DNA of 64,000 nt from Clitoria ternatea. Taxonomy: Eukaryota; Streptophyta; Magnoliopsida; Fabales; Fabaceae. The stretch lies in the NCBI GenBank assembly GCA_037962975.1, contig CM075674.1, forward strand, positions 39,074,501 through 39,138,500, given 5' to 3'. The notes beneath the pieces were generated by a model. The model saw nothing but the letters and a program-made list of their open reading frames with translations, did not search any database and was not told the origin of the DNA. Shown here piece after piece: positions 51,448 to 62,763 of this stretch (positions are counted from its first letter, which is position 1; every line of letters starts with the position of its first letter). A program made the translations under genes and the position numbers.

Positions 51448-54400
51448 CCTTTGTAACACCCCTGATTTCCTGTACTCGAGTCCCGAAGTGTTCGTCATAA
51501 TTAATAAAAATACGAGTAAATTTTTCACGTTTGAAAACATTTCTAATGCACTCCCATGACCACATCAAGACCCAAGTCACAGAAAACCAAAGAGTGAGAT
51601 TATATACCCTAAAGCTAGATCGATAAGTAAATTGCCCATAAAGGTATACAAAATAATAGAGTATACAACGGAAGAATATGTATACCGGGCACACACCTAG
51701 TCCCATATATGACGATATGAGAAAAGGCTAGGCTAGCATGCAATGGCATATTATAAGCCTATTAAGCAACCATCATCATTTTACATGACTACATAAGCAT
51801 GCGGTGCCTAAGTTATATATAGTTATATATATACATAACTACATTCAAATACATTCGGGAATCTTTCCCCCGACTATATCAATCATCAATGCTCATCATT
51901 CAATTCTTTAATCCTTCTACTATACATCAAATCATTTCTTACATTGTACATATGTATTCATCATCCACAAATTCAAAAGATTATCTTATACATACTCAAA
52001 AATCTCTAAATCATCTATATCATCACATACAATTTATTCATTACACAAGAATCCATAAATGATGCCGGCCAAGGCATTTCCTCTACCACTATTTTACCTT
52101 CATCCAAGCTTTAATTGAAATCCGAATTCATCCCATGGTAACCTGCATCACAAAGCTAAAAAGGAGACCACATGGGAGAGTGAGTTATATATTCAAAATG
52201 ATGAATAACATATATATTGTGATCATGTGTATATGTATACAAACATCATGTGTGCTTTGCTATCAAATTATCAAATTATTATTCATTAATCATCTCATCG
52301 TTAGAATAGGCATACAAGCCTCATAAATCACAATTCATATCATAATAAGCACAACATGTACACAATCACATACACCAATACTTTGCCACTTATTCACAAG
52401 GGCATTTATATCCATTTTCATCATTAATTCATTGAGGTTTCACTTAAATACCTCCTCGCAAGGGGTTTCTCAACACTCGTGGTCATCCCATCTCAAATGC
52501 CATGGTCTTTAAACAAATGCATATGTCAACTGTTTAATGCATATGCAACGGATCCGATTTCATATCACGGGTGATTGCAACCACCATAATCAATCATTCA
52601 TAATCACTGGTTTCCCGCCTCGCAAGGGGTACTCCCGCCTCATGATCGCAACCATGGGCATCATAGGTGCTCGCAAGCCCTTTATCATATCAAATACCTA
52701 GTGATCGCAACCACTGGCTCATCAACATACAATGGTCCCCGTAGGGCCTTTCACATTCCATAATCAGGTGATCGCAACCACTGACACAATATCATATCAT
52801 TATCATATTGGTTTCCCGCCTCGCAAAGGGTACTCCCTTCATAGAATCCCGCAGGATCTTTCATCATTGTGATCGCAACCACATAATACCAATGCTATGC
52901 CATGCCATGAATGCAAGATGCAATAATGCATATGCTCAACAACCTCGCAAGGATATCTCACCCTCTCAATTAGGGATATAATTTAATCTGGCATTTTCAA
53001 GAATCATATATTTATTTACAAGCCCCTCAAGGCATATCGTTAATATAATTAGCATTCGATGGCATACAAACATTCACAAGGCCTCTCAAGGCACAACATA
53101 CATATAATAGGCACTTCAATAGCCACAACATCATTCATGACAATCCACACGTAGATGGCTAAAGGCATAGCAATAATCATAACATCAAGTCACACATGTA
53201 ACAACAAGGTATTTTTTGGAATATAAAAATATATATATATATATATAGCAATCATCATTGCCATTGCACATACAAATCAATTACTTGTATCAACCACTAG
53301 GGTATCATAATATTTCATATTATCCATCAATATTATTTTATATTCATTGGTGAATTCCAACCCGTTACAAGGGTATCATAATATTTCTCAATAATTATAA
53401 GATTGTCATTTCACTTAATTCAATACATATACATGACAAGGCAAGCATGAGTATCCATCACATACAACAATCACTATTAAATTTACTCATGCAATTTGAA
53501 TGTTAACTCCTCTCCTACCTTGAGGGAAGAGCCGAACCATTCCAATGCTCCAAAGCTTCTTTGCACCATCCGGAATATGATCTACATAATATACATATGC
53601 ATTTATACAATTAATAAGCCATCTCAAGGCATTCCTCTTAACTTTTAAACATTTTCTAGTTTATCATCAAGTCCTAGACTTGATAAACACCAAGTTATAT
53701 ATTTGTATTAGGCTTCGGGAATTCCTTTCCCAAAGCCAAGATCCTCTAGATCTTAAAGGTTTACTAATCCAACAACATCATCATCTTATCCATTACATAA
53801 CGTAATCTCAAATCACATCGATCCTTCAAATGTCATCATTGTCACTTAAGGCTCAACACAAGTTATTCTTGTTTCTCTTAAACCATCCTTACTATCAAAT
53901 TCTAATGACAACATCATAGCCTATCAATTCACCAACTAATATGTATATCCATTGATTTTACCATTAAGGGTTATCTACAATGTTCATCATTATTCATCAT
54001 TATAACTAACAACATACATATTAAACATCACCTATTCACTTCCAATTCAACCTTCAAGTCATAATATATACATATTTTCCCAAATTCTTAAGGTAAGAGT
54101 TTTCATTAAAACCCAACAACTATTACCAATACTCATTAATCACCATCAATGGCCATTTCTTATCTTTAATATCATTCACTATCATCATTAAACATACTTT
54201 GTATTCATAATTTACATTTCCCCCAATTTATTAAAGTTAGGGTTTCACTAGAACCCATCAATATCATAATTGTTCATTTATTTCCCACCCATCCAAGTAT
54301 TAATTCATGCATCTCTATAATAACCCACTATTAAAGCCATAATAACAACACCTCACCTAGGGTTTCCTCACTTTAAGCTTCTCCCAACAACCCATATACA

Positions 54401-54954
54401 CAATAAATACTCCCCCAAAACCAATAACCCAAAATCTAGGGCATAAACTCATAAAGAATGGTGAGGAACTTAGCTCACCCAAGAGTTAGCCATGAGCTCC
54501 CAAGGAAAAGAGAGATCCACACGAAAGTAAAGGAGAAGAGTGGAAGAGGATCCAACCATGAGCTTCTCCCTTGAGCCTCCATGAAAACAAATATGGAAGA
54601 GGGTAAGAAAGCTCCACACGGTTTTAGGTTTTGGAGAGAAGAAAAGAGGAGATGGGGAAGGGAAGAAGACGAAGAAGAATGGTGAAGAAGGGAGAGGAAG
54701 AAGTGACGTGAAAGTGGGAGAAAGTGAGAGTTTTATGATTTAATATATTCTTCCCATTAAAATCTCACCGTTATAATTAAGATGGCAACCCAACAATCCA
54801 TCATGTCATTTTACATTTACATTAATGCCCTTATATGACTCCTCGGTATCTAATAAAATAAGGGAAAAGGGGTCCAATACTATCAGAACCGAGCAAAAGA
54901 AGGGTCAATATAATTAAACCGAGAGAAAAGAGGAGAAAAACACAATCAGGGTGT

Positions 54955-55175
54955 CACTCGCTCAAGCAAAACCCACTTCGCTTGAGCGAGACAGCCTATC
55001 TCTCTTGAGCGTCTCAGTTCGCTCGGGCGAAAACGTTCCAGTAAGCATTTCCAAATGCATTCGCTCGAGCGAGGTTCCCCTTCAACTAGCCACTCGCTCG
55101 GGCGAGAATTGTCTAGTATCTATTTTCATATTAACTTGCTTGAGCGAGATATCCATTCGCTTAGGCGAATCCGAC
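54955..55175. repeat. Hairpin array, right LTR
   Basis: Counterpart of 32401-32620; several copies are closer to perfect here (for example CGCTCGGGCGAGAA) and a few are worse. Confidence 0.85.
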
Positions 55176-55194
55176 AAGAAGTCATCCTTCCCAG

Positions 55195-56085
55195 CACTCG
55201 GGTTCCTATTGGTAGAATACCCTAAAACCGACCCACATTCATTCGGCTTTTACTCGGTAAAAATCAACCAGATCCGAGTCATCTCACACTCGGTTTCCCT
55301 CTTGACATACCAATCTAGACCGATCCATTTTTCATTCAACCAACTCATTCAGGGCCGACTCATACTCGCATAGTCTATCACTCGGGATCCAGAGTTCCAT
55401 TCACTCGGGAACAACCCGTCATATATACTTGGTCATTTATATTCTATCCTCAAGGGTCACACTTATACAATCCACTCGGTAAATAAAGGTAATCCCACTC
55501 GGAATCCATAAACCTTCCTCACTCGGAATATTTCCCAATTAAACACCACTCGGTGTATCACAACCATAATTCACTCGGAATGTATTCCATATTCACCACT
55601 CGGCATAATTACACTTCTCACACTTGGAGAATACTCAATCTTCTTCCCCTTGGGAAGGTTCCCAACAGTCAAGTTCCAATCGGGTTTATTCTAATCATAA
55701 CTCACTCGGGGAATCCATTAAGTCCCACCCAGACTTGTTCAGATCCTAACCACTCGGGGTATAAAAACTCCTTCACTCGGAAGAGGTTCACTCGGATTTC
55801 CACTCGAGAATATTCAAACTCTTTCCCCACTCGGGGTTTACCCATATTTTCACTCGGTAAAAGGCCACCCAGTGATCCTCACTCGGTGTCATTTCCACTC
55901 GGAGTTACACTCATAGAGAGGCTCCACTCGGAATGAGTTACCTTGAACTCGGATATTTTCACTCAGAACACAACTGCTAGGAATATCATACAGGAAGACC
56001 TCTCACTCGGAATCTTATCCACTCCACAGTCGGAGGGTTCTGTCTTGGCATAGCCCACTCGGAATTTCACTCGGAAATTCACTAC
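55195..56085. repeat. CACTCGGA array, right LTR
   Basis: Counterpart of 32640-33540. Confidence 0.85.
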
Positions 56086-56169
56086 AAATCCTGAATTATT
56101 TTCTAAGTCCCCTCTCAAGTGAAATTTCATCCAGAATCCCACTTACTCGCCATACACACATCACACTGT

Positions 56170-56430
56170 ACTCGCTCGAGCTGATTCCTCACTCGCCTGG
56201 GCGAACGCACTCCTCAGACCCTTCGCTCGGGTGAGACTCTATTCGCCTGAGCGAATTTCCTCCAGAGAGCAAACACTGATACTGTGAATTCCTTCCAGAG
56301 AGCAACACTAATACATGGCAATTTTGCTTGAGCGAAATTCACCTACGCCTGAGCGAAAATTGCCCAGAAGCCATTATGCTAATACAGGGGATCCTCGCCT
56401 GGGCGAGATCCCTTCTCGCTCGGGCGAGAC
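56170..56430. repeat. Second hairpin array, right LTR, with two extra units
   Basis: As 33614-33805 but extended by CTCGCCTGGGCGAG and CTCGCTCGGGCGAG near 56392-56430. Confidence 0.85.
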
Positions 56431-56600
56431 TATCAGCACAGAAACAGGAAATGTAAATTCCACACAGCTCAACTTATGAAATCTCATTTTAAGCCAATTT
56501 CATCATGTCCAAGCTATCATGTACATCATATAAAGCGTATATAACTTGTTCCTAAGCATTCTCATTAATTATTCATTTTTATAAAATTTAGGATGTTACA

Positions 56601-56930
56601 TTCACCGTTCTTCACAATTGGTGTTGGATTTTACCCATTCACCGGCCTTCAAATGGATGGTTCACCCAGTTATACCTTCGAAGAGGTGCATCACTGACAA
56701 CAAATACATTGTTAGGATCATCCATCTTGAAAGTATCTTGTCACAACGTAGTTGTGCATCGAATAAAATCATAAGACATAGGTGAACATAAAGAATATTT
56801 CATGAATTATGAATTACAAAAGAGAGAAAGAGAGCTGAGTTAGGGTTATGCCTCATTAAACCTTCTTGATAAGATCCGATCAGAAAAAAACCCAAGTAAG
56901 GAAAAAAAAATGCGCACCGTCTTACCAGCT
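56601..56930 (-). other. Element A interior resumes; end of 37-bp array then non-coding
   Basis: 56601-56605 is the second TTCAC copy. One to two 37-bp units follow, then about 270 bp with no domain. Confidence 0.6.
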
Positions 56931-57028
56931 AGCTATAATGGTGAAAGGAATTTTTGGCTTTGATAGCCTGATCCCTAATCAATGACCTCTCGACGGCCAT
57001 GATGTTGTTGTTGGGGCATAACATTTTG

Positions 57029-58488
57029 CTATGTAGGCTCTCCAACCAGAACTTTGTTTTGCTTTTCAGAAGCAGAGAATCTTCTGATCGGAATGGGATG
57101 ATCATCATCGCCTTCCTCGGAATCCCTTCCCCTTTTCTCAATCCGGTCTGGTTCATCAAAAGTACCTTCTTTGAAAAGATACTGTTTGAGCTTACCCTCT
57201 CGGATCAGGGTCTTGATAGTATTTTTCAAAGCTTGACATTCGTTAGCCGAGTGACCCCTTTGCTCATGGAATTCGTAGTATTTCCGAGGGTCACCATGTT
57301 TACGAAGCTGGGGCGGCTTCCCGACCCTGTATGCAGTAAGCATTAGCCATCCAATGTCACTCATAATCTGTGACTGCTTAGAATTTAACAGAGCATAATT
57401 GCTAAATGCATTTACCCGTTCTTCCTGACTCGAAAGTGCAGGATTGTCAAAGACGTTGTCCTGGAACGTCTCTCCATGCGTTCCGATCGGGGCCCGTCAT
57501 TATCTCTCCGTTGTTGTGGCGTTAGGGAGTTCCTCCTCGTTACAGTTGCTTCTAAGTGCATTTCAATATTCACATACTTGGATGTTTTTCTCCTGAATTC
57601 CTTGAAATTCACTGGAGGATTCTTTGCCAATGACAGGGCAAAAGCAGAGTTCAGTTGCAAAGCTTCTATTGCTATGTGCAACTGTAGTGCCTCTGCCAGG
57701 TTTGGAACAGCAACTGCTTCCTTGTAAAACCTTTTCAAGAAGCCCTTGAGAGTTTCATGTTCCCCCTGCCTGATCTGGGCCAAAGTATGAGATGTTCTGG
57801 GAATATCTCTAGAAATGACAAAGTGGTCCACAAACGTTGTTACCATTTCTTCCCATGAGTCGATGGAACCTGATGGTAGCCCCTTAAACCAACTAAGGGC
57901 ATCATCAACAAGAGTCCGAGGAAACATCCTGCACATGATATCTTCATCTGCCCCCAGGTACATGGCTTTAAATGCATAAGCATCAAGATGCTTAGTAGGA
58001 TCAGTTTCACCACTGTATTTTTTGATAGAGATAGGTTGAGTAGTCTGTAGGTGCTTAGGGATGTATACACTCATAAGTCTCCTTGAAAAAGGGACTGTGA
58101 GCTTATAAGTTACTGGAGATGCTGTCATCAGTTTCTTCTTCCCTTTAGCAACTCTCTCTTCAGAATCGTGGATCTGTCCCTTCCCTTCAAACGTAGGGAT
58201 ATTTGAGTACTTGGGACTTGTGGATTTTTCTCCCTCGGCTGTGTGATGTATCCCCTTGGTCTGAGACATGGCTTGATATTCCATGTTTTTTCTTTCATGT
58301 TTCAATTCCATCAGTTCTTTTATCAACCTTCGTATCATCTCATCTTTTGGATCTGGTGCAGACACCTGCACCATCCTTCTTGAACCTTCCACAGGCGACT
58401 CGAAAGCCAAGCGTCTGTTCGTTGGTTGTTCCTGGGCAGTGATGTCTTCCATGTGCCCATCTAGCTGGTTCCTTCCATTACCTTCCAT
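57029..58488 (-). pseudogene. gag of element A (Retrotrans_gag), frameshifted
   Basis: The ATG at 58488 (minus strand) opens a 358-codon frame ending at 57412. The capsid-type Retrotrans_gag domain spans roughly residues 150-320: ISIKKYSGETDPTKHLDAY, CRMFPRTLVDDALSWFKGLP, SIDSWEEMVTTFVDHF and LKGFLKRFYKEAVAVPNL. After a frameshift near 57390-57415, 57364-57029 carries RKYYEFHEQRGHSANECQAL, the C-terminal knuckle of this gag family with its first Cys replaced by Tyr. It then has an acidic tail ending at a stop at 57029. Downstream there is only a trace of the sequence that normally leads into protease. The product would form the capsid and bind RNA; no enzymatic domains follow. Confidence 0.88.
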
Positions 58489-58536
58489 GGTAAGAGACAA
58501 GACTTCCCAAACGAGAGGTGGGAATAACTTTAACGG

Positions 58537-58554
58537 GCCCCACTGGGTGTGCCA
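58537..58554 (-). other. Primer binding site of element A
   Basis: Minus strand TGGCACACCCAGTGGGGC begins two bases after the 5' LTR end (58556). Complementary to a tRNA 3' end with CCA; which tRNA was not determined. Confidence 0.75.
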
Positions 58555-58555
58555 A

Positions 58556-59560
58556 TGTTCTGTCCTGAATCGGGGTCAAGAGATCCGGTGTCGGGCCAGT
58601 CACAAATAGTAAAGGAAGTGTATATCTGAAGAACGGCTCTGTGAGTATCCGTTGTGTGTATCCGGTGTCTCTATATGAAGAGAGCGGTCTGGGCGTCCTG
58701 GAGGTCCTTCACACCGTCCTCACGCATTGATGTGGGCAAAAGGTGGTGTCACCTGTAAAGATTCTCTGACGCTCAAGTCAGTGAGATATTCCAAGTATGG
58801 AATGTAAGAAAATATTAGGGAGAGAACCCAGAATTGGGAACGGGGAATCATAACCCAGGAGACCCTCTCCAGTCAACTGAAGTGAGTTGTTATACCTGAT
58901 TGGCTCGGTTTACGAGGACCTGTTAGTGGGGAACCACCAATCTTTATTATGCAAGTATATTATTATTTAATGCGCACTTACCAGCATGATTGAGGCAAGT
59001 GGGTATTTTATATTGAGCATAGGGAGAATGGGGCCAGACTTAGGGGACAAGTTGATCATTCCCAGGAGCAGATTTGGCTCGTAGCGTGGAAATGGAATTA
59101 TTGATCGGTCCCTGTAGCAATGCCCATCGTCTTCTGTTGGGTGACATGTATGTTATCCGGTGTCATGGTGTTATCTGGACTAACCGGTGCAGGGAGAACG
59201 CCTGACTCGGAATTAGAGTCTGGATGTATACCGATGACACCAGTTGCATATTATAGAATGGAAACTGGTTGATTGGTCCGGATCAGCCTATCAACAGCGG
59301 GTGAAAGGAGAACGGATGAGGTATCCGATATCTTGATTGCTACTTCGGATAATCCGATATAGTTACAGACTGAGTCAGTATATTGTGATACCGATTGAGG
59401 CCGGCTAATCATTTTTATCGACTGGATCGTTGTCCAGTGGTATACTAATGATCTGTCCAGTGGTATACCGACTGGATCATTGTCTAATGATACCGATTGA
59501 ACTCTAAGCCGGCTAAGATAATTATCTCTTAGTCTTAGGACCGGTATCCAGACAGGATCA
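58556..59560 (-). repeat. 5' LTR of element A (right)
   Basis: 1005 bp; TGTTCTGTCCTGAA to GGATCA on the plus strand, followed by AATGT. Confidence 0.92.
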
Positions 59561-59726
59561 AATGTAAAATTACTTTATAAAGTTTTAATAATATTTATGA
59601 GGTATTTCAGAAATGATGTATTTAATTTATTCTGATAGTTTCCTTTTAACAATTATTTCTTTAGTAAAAAAATATATATGAATTTTTCTAGTATTATTAA
59701 GGTGTAAGAGAGAGTGTTACATTAAC

Positions 59727-61540
59727 AACCATGAAGCCTTTGCCAAGTGGATTGTAAGCAAGCTAGTTGCTCACTTTAGAGCGGGTCTTGATATGAATAC
59801 AAAGAGTATAAAACACTATTTATTGAGCGCTTATGGGTTGAAGGTTTCCAATATGTAAATATAATGAGCCAATGTAGCTGCAAATGAAGAAATTGAAGGG
59901 AGTCACAAGCTAAGTTATAGAAAAATAAGGAAATATGCACAAATGCTTTTGGATGCCAACCCTGGATCCAAGGAAATACTTGATGTTAATGGGGTAAACC
60001 CTGTAAAGAATTAAATTTTTAGGAGATTTTTTCTATCTTTGGAGGCTATAATGAATGGATACCAAAAAGGTTGTAGACCCCTTCATTGGGCTTGATTGCT
60101 TAAATTTAAATGGACCATTTGACAGAGTTCTAATCAATGTTGTCTCATTGGATGCTAAAAATGAGCTATTCCCAATTGTTAGAGTTGTTGTAGAGGCAGA
60201 GAAAAGAGATAGTTGGACCTAGTTCTTGGAGCTGTTGGATAAGGTGATTGAATATCATGTCCAACAACATTCTCTGATTCTAATGACTAATAGGCAGGAG
60301 GCAAGTTTAGTTACTCTTTAATAATGAGTTTTGTTATGGTTTAGTTTGACAATATGTGTTCTACGAATTGCTCCCCTTTTTGTTGCCCAGGGTTTAGAGT
60401 AAGCAATTACGCAAGTAATGCCATAAGCACAACACAGGTTTTATTGTAGGCATTTATATGCCAACTTTGAATTCAAGGCTACGTATCTAGGAGTCATGCT
60501 TAGAAACCTTTTTTGGAAGGTAGGTAGATGTCATGCAGAACAAGAGTTTGAAGAATCAATAAGAGACGTTGCCAAAGTGAAACCAAAAGCTTGTCAATGG
60601 TTGAGATGAGTTCCTAAGAGACATGGGCTCAGCACACTATAGATACAAGATGTAACTTAGGGCTCGGCACACTATAGATACAAGATGTAACTCAGATCAC
60701 ATCACCAATAACATGTCAGAATCATCCAACAAATGGCTTAGAGATGTTAGGGATAAATCTATTCTAACACTGATTGAGACATTCAATGTTGGTCTAATGG
60801 ACAAGCTCTATAAGAGGTTATTAGATTCAAATGGTTGGGATGGCAACATCACTCCAAATATTTAGAAAAATTAAGCTTACACAGAACCAGGACATATAGG
60901 TGTACCCTTATCCTTGCAGGTTTGATGGAGTTCCATGTTACAAAAAACGGATATAGCTATCCAGTGGATCTTAAAACTCACAAATGCATATCTAAATATT
61001 AGGAAATATCTGGTAATCTTATCAGCTTTTAGTTGCTACATTCAATTCTATAAGTGATTTACTGCTTATTAACTTAATACATGTTTGTTGTTTTACATCT
61101 AGGCATTCCCTACAAACATGTCATTGCATGTATCACCAATATGAGGTTGAATATTGGTGACTATCTGGCAGTCAAGTACACTAAAGTAGTTTTCAAGTTA
61201 GTAGACTACAACATTATCCATCCAACACCAGACATAACAATGGTTAATATGCATGAATAGTTGGATAACTTGGTTATGACACCCCCCAAGAAGGCTTCCT
61301 AGAAGGCCTAAAGTTAATAGAAGGAAGCAGGTTGATAAGGGAGGACTTGGCACAACAAGGAGGTTTGCAACTATTAAGTGCAAAAATTGTCAAGCACTTG
61401 GCCATAATAGGAGAACTTGTCAAAGGGCACCTATTGGGAGTGGAAGGGTCAGAGGCAGAGGAAATAAGAGAAGAAATGTTAGAGGTCGGGATAATGGTCA
61501 AATGACACACATGTTTGCTGTCAATCAACCATCACTATAA
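59727..61540 (+). pseudogene. MULE (MuDR-type) transposase relic, main part
   Basis: Continues the reading of 23160-23348 after the TTAAC duplication: NHEAFAKWIVSKLVAHFRAG, then SYRKIRKYAQMLLD. A frame change leads into the MULE core with FIGLDCLNLNGPFDRVLINV, NELFPIVRVVVEAEKRDSWT and FLELLDKVIE. The first catalytic Asp (GLD) is present. The second (normally in an S-D-R-Q motif) reads TNRQ and is lost. The remainder decays through stops and frameshifts, with ITNNMSESSNKWLRDVRDKS and a SWIM-like region (IPYKHVIACI). It ends in an intact CX2CX4HX4C knuckle, CKNCQALGHNRRTC, at about 61381-61420 with a basic tail. Clearly non-functional. Confidence 0.85.
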
Positions 61541-62431
61541 AGAAATAGGAGGGGAAAAGACCGGCATTGGCAACTGATCAGGCAGGTCCAAGCAATGTAG
61601 TAAGAAGACCTCAAACTCAACCAACATTAGTGCCAATAATTGATGTTATCAATACACAGGGACCTCAAACCACTCGTACATTACATGGCTAAGAACCTGT
61701 ATTAGGCCAATCACCACTCTATTTTTTGAATATTATGTGTCCAACACGTTAGACAACTTATTATGTAATTAGGATATGCTTCATGTATATCATCCGGGTT
61801 TATTTAATTGGACTGGATAATCTATTTATGATTGTCTCAACATTTGAAAGTAGCATACAGAAAACTATGTTGCTTGTTTGTCGCTGACCATATGTTGATA
61901 TACGGGGGATTGGTTTTAATACATTATATAACGTTTTTGGACTGAAACAGTCACTTATATTTAACTACTACTTATTAGTTTTAATGTAATTTAACATTCA
62001 ACTCCTTTTTTTTATGTATGACCTGTGATTTGACACATGATTTCTTATCAGAATTTTTTCATGTTTCTCATGCTTCACACGGGATAATAAATAATTTGTA
62101 TTAAATTTATTTTACTATAAATAAATATTTGCTAATTAAAAATATTATTTAATTCTTTACCAACTTTATTTTTTAGGTTAAAAAGAACAAAAAATGAGTA
62201 AAGAAACCCACATTTTGGTTTTTGGTTTGTGTGTTTCACATTTTCTTTGTTTGACATTAATTATATGTATTCTCTTTCAAACACAAATGTTTTTGAGATT
62301 TAGTCATAGTTGACTAAATCGAGAGAGATTCGAACGAGGGAGGATGCGGAGGATGAATACAAAAGATGAGAGAACAATGGTTACCCATGATACAACAATC
62401 AAATATTTAATGATGTTTCAAAATATGTAAT

Positions 62432-62484
<53 letters not shown>

Positions 62485-62690
62485 TCATATAATAAACTCG
62501 AAGCCATGGGTACCCAAACAGTATATACTACGAAATATTCCTCCTCTGTATGGGCTTTGGGCCGGGATGTCACGATTTGAAAACTAAATGGGCCGGGCAC
62601 AATATAAATCTTACTCATCTGTTTTTGTGTTTTTTGTCAACAAGCCCAGATCAAACAGAACCGTAAAAAGGCCCGTGGATTTCAGATTTC
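61541..62690. other. Intergenic region before the CobW-type gene
   Basis: AT-rich; possible decayed MULE 3' sequence at first. It includes an (AT)n microsatellite at about 62435-62477. No convincing gene; the small minus-strand frame over the microsatellite is an artefact. Confidence 0.6.
62435..62477. repeat. (AT)n microsatellite
   Basis: About 21 uninterrupted AT repeats followed by ACACAC. Confidence 0.95.
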
Positions 62691-62700
62691 AAAGAGGGGA

Positions 62701-62706
62701 TATAAA
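62701..62706 (+). promoter_or_regulatory. TATA box of the CobW-type gene
   Basis: TATAAA in GGGATATAAACCCC, 58 bp before the ATG at 62764. This implies a transcription start near 62730 and a short 5' UTR of about 30 bases. Confidence 0.65.
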
Positions 62707-62763
62707 CCCCAACCCCTCTCTGGTTAGTAGCACCAGGGTTTAACATATTGGAGCACAGCAAAA

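Larger units (their letters stand above)
28909..56600 (-). mobile_element. Large non-coding LTR element (LARD-like) with 5.1-kb LTRs
   Basis: Direct repeats 28909-33976 and 51452-56600 start TGTAACACCCCTGATTTCC and end GATGTTACA. A perfect TTCAC duplication lies at 28904-28908 and 56601-56605. The primer site (right) and polypurine tract (left) set minus orientation. Net length is about 12.7 kb. The own interior (33977-35996 and 50949-51451, about 2.5 kb) has no recognisable gag or pol, so it fits a large retrotransposon derivative. The iMet primer and LTR end sequence suggest derivation from a Tekay-like gypsy family. Confidence 0.9.
51452..56600 (-). repeat. 5' LTR of the LARD-like element (right)
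   Basis: 5149 bp, near-identical to 28909-33976. The extra length is mainly a segment at about 56377-56446 with two added hairpin units, plus a longer (AT)n tract near 53230. Confidence 0.93.
26334..59560 (-). mobile_element. Element A: gag-only LTR retrotransposon with 1-kb LTRs
   Basis: Direct repeats 26334-27337 and 58556-59560 start TGTTCTGTCCTGAA and end GGATCA, with perfect target duplication AATGT (26329-26333 and 59561-59565). Net length is about 5.5 kb after removing the nested 27.7-kb insertion. A gag gene on the minus strand next to the right LTR sets the orientation. The interior has gag, then repeats, but no protease, RT or integrase. This matches the described class of terminal-repeat elements with a gag domain (TR-GAG), which rely on other elements for pol functions. 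The gag resembles Tat/Retand-type gypsy gag. Confidence 0.88.
23349..59721 (+). mobile_element. Solo LTR (3.1 kb net) split by nested elements
   Basis: Begins TGTAACATCTC at 23349 and ends GAGTGTTACA at 59721. A perfect target duplication TTAAC lies at 23344-23348 and 59722-59726. Own sequence is 23349-26333 and 59566-59721; the rest is element A and what is nested in it. A TATA box at 23954 and a CTCACTCC...CAG segment near 26113 support plus orientation. No interior or second LTR is seen. Confidence 0.88.

Noticed and set aside
57476..58609. Plus-strand frames opposite element A gag
   Set aside because: Shadows of the minus-strand gag reading, no domains.
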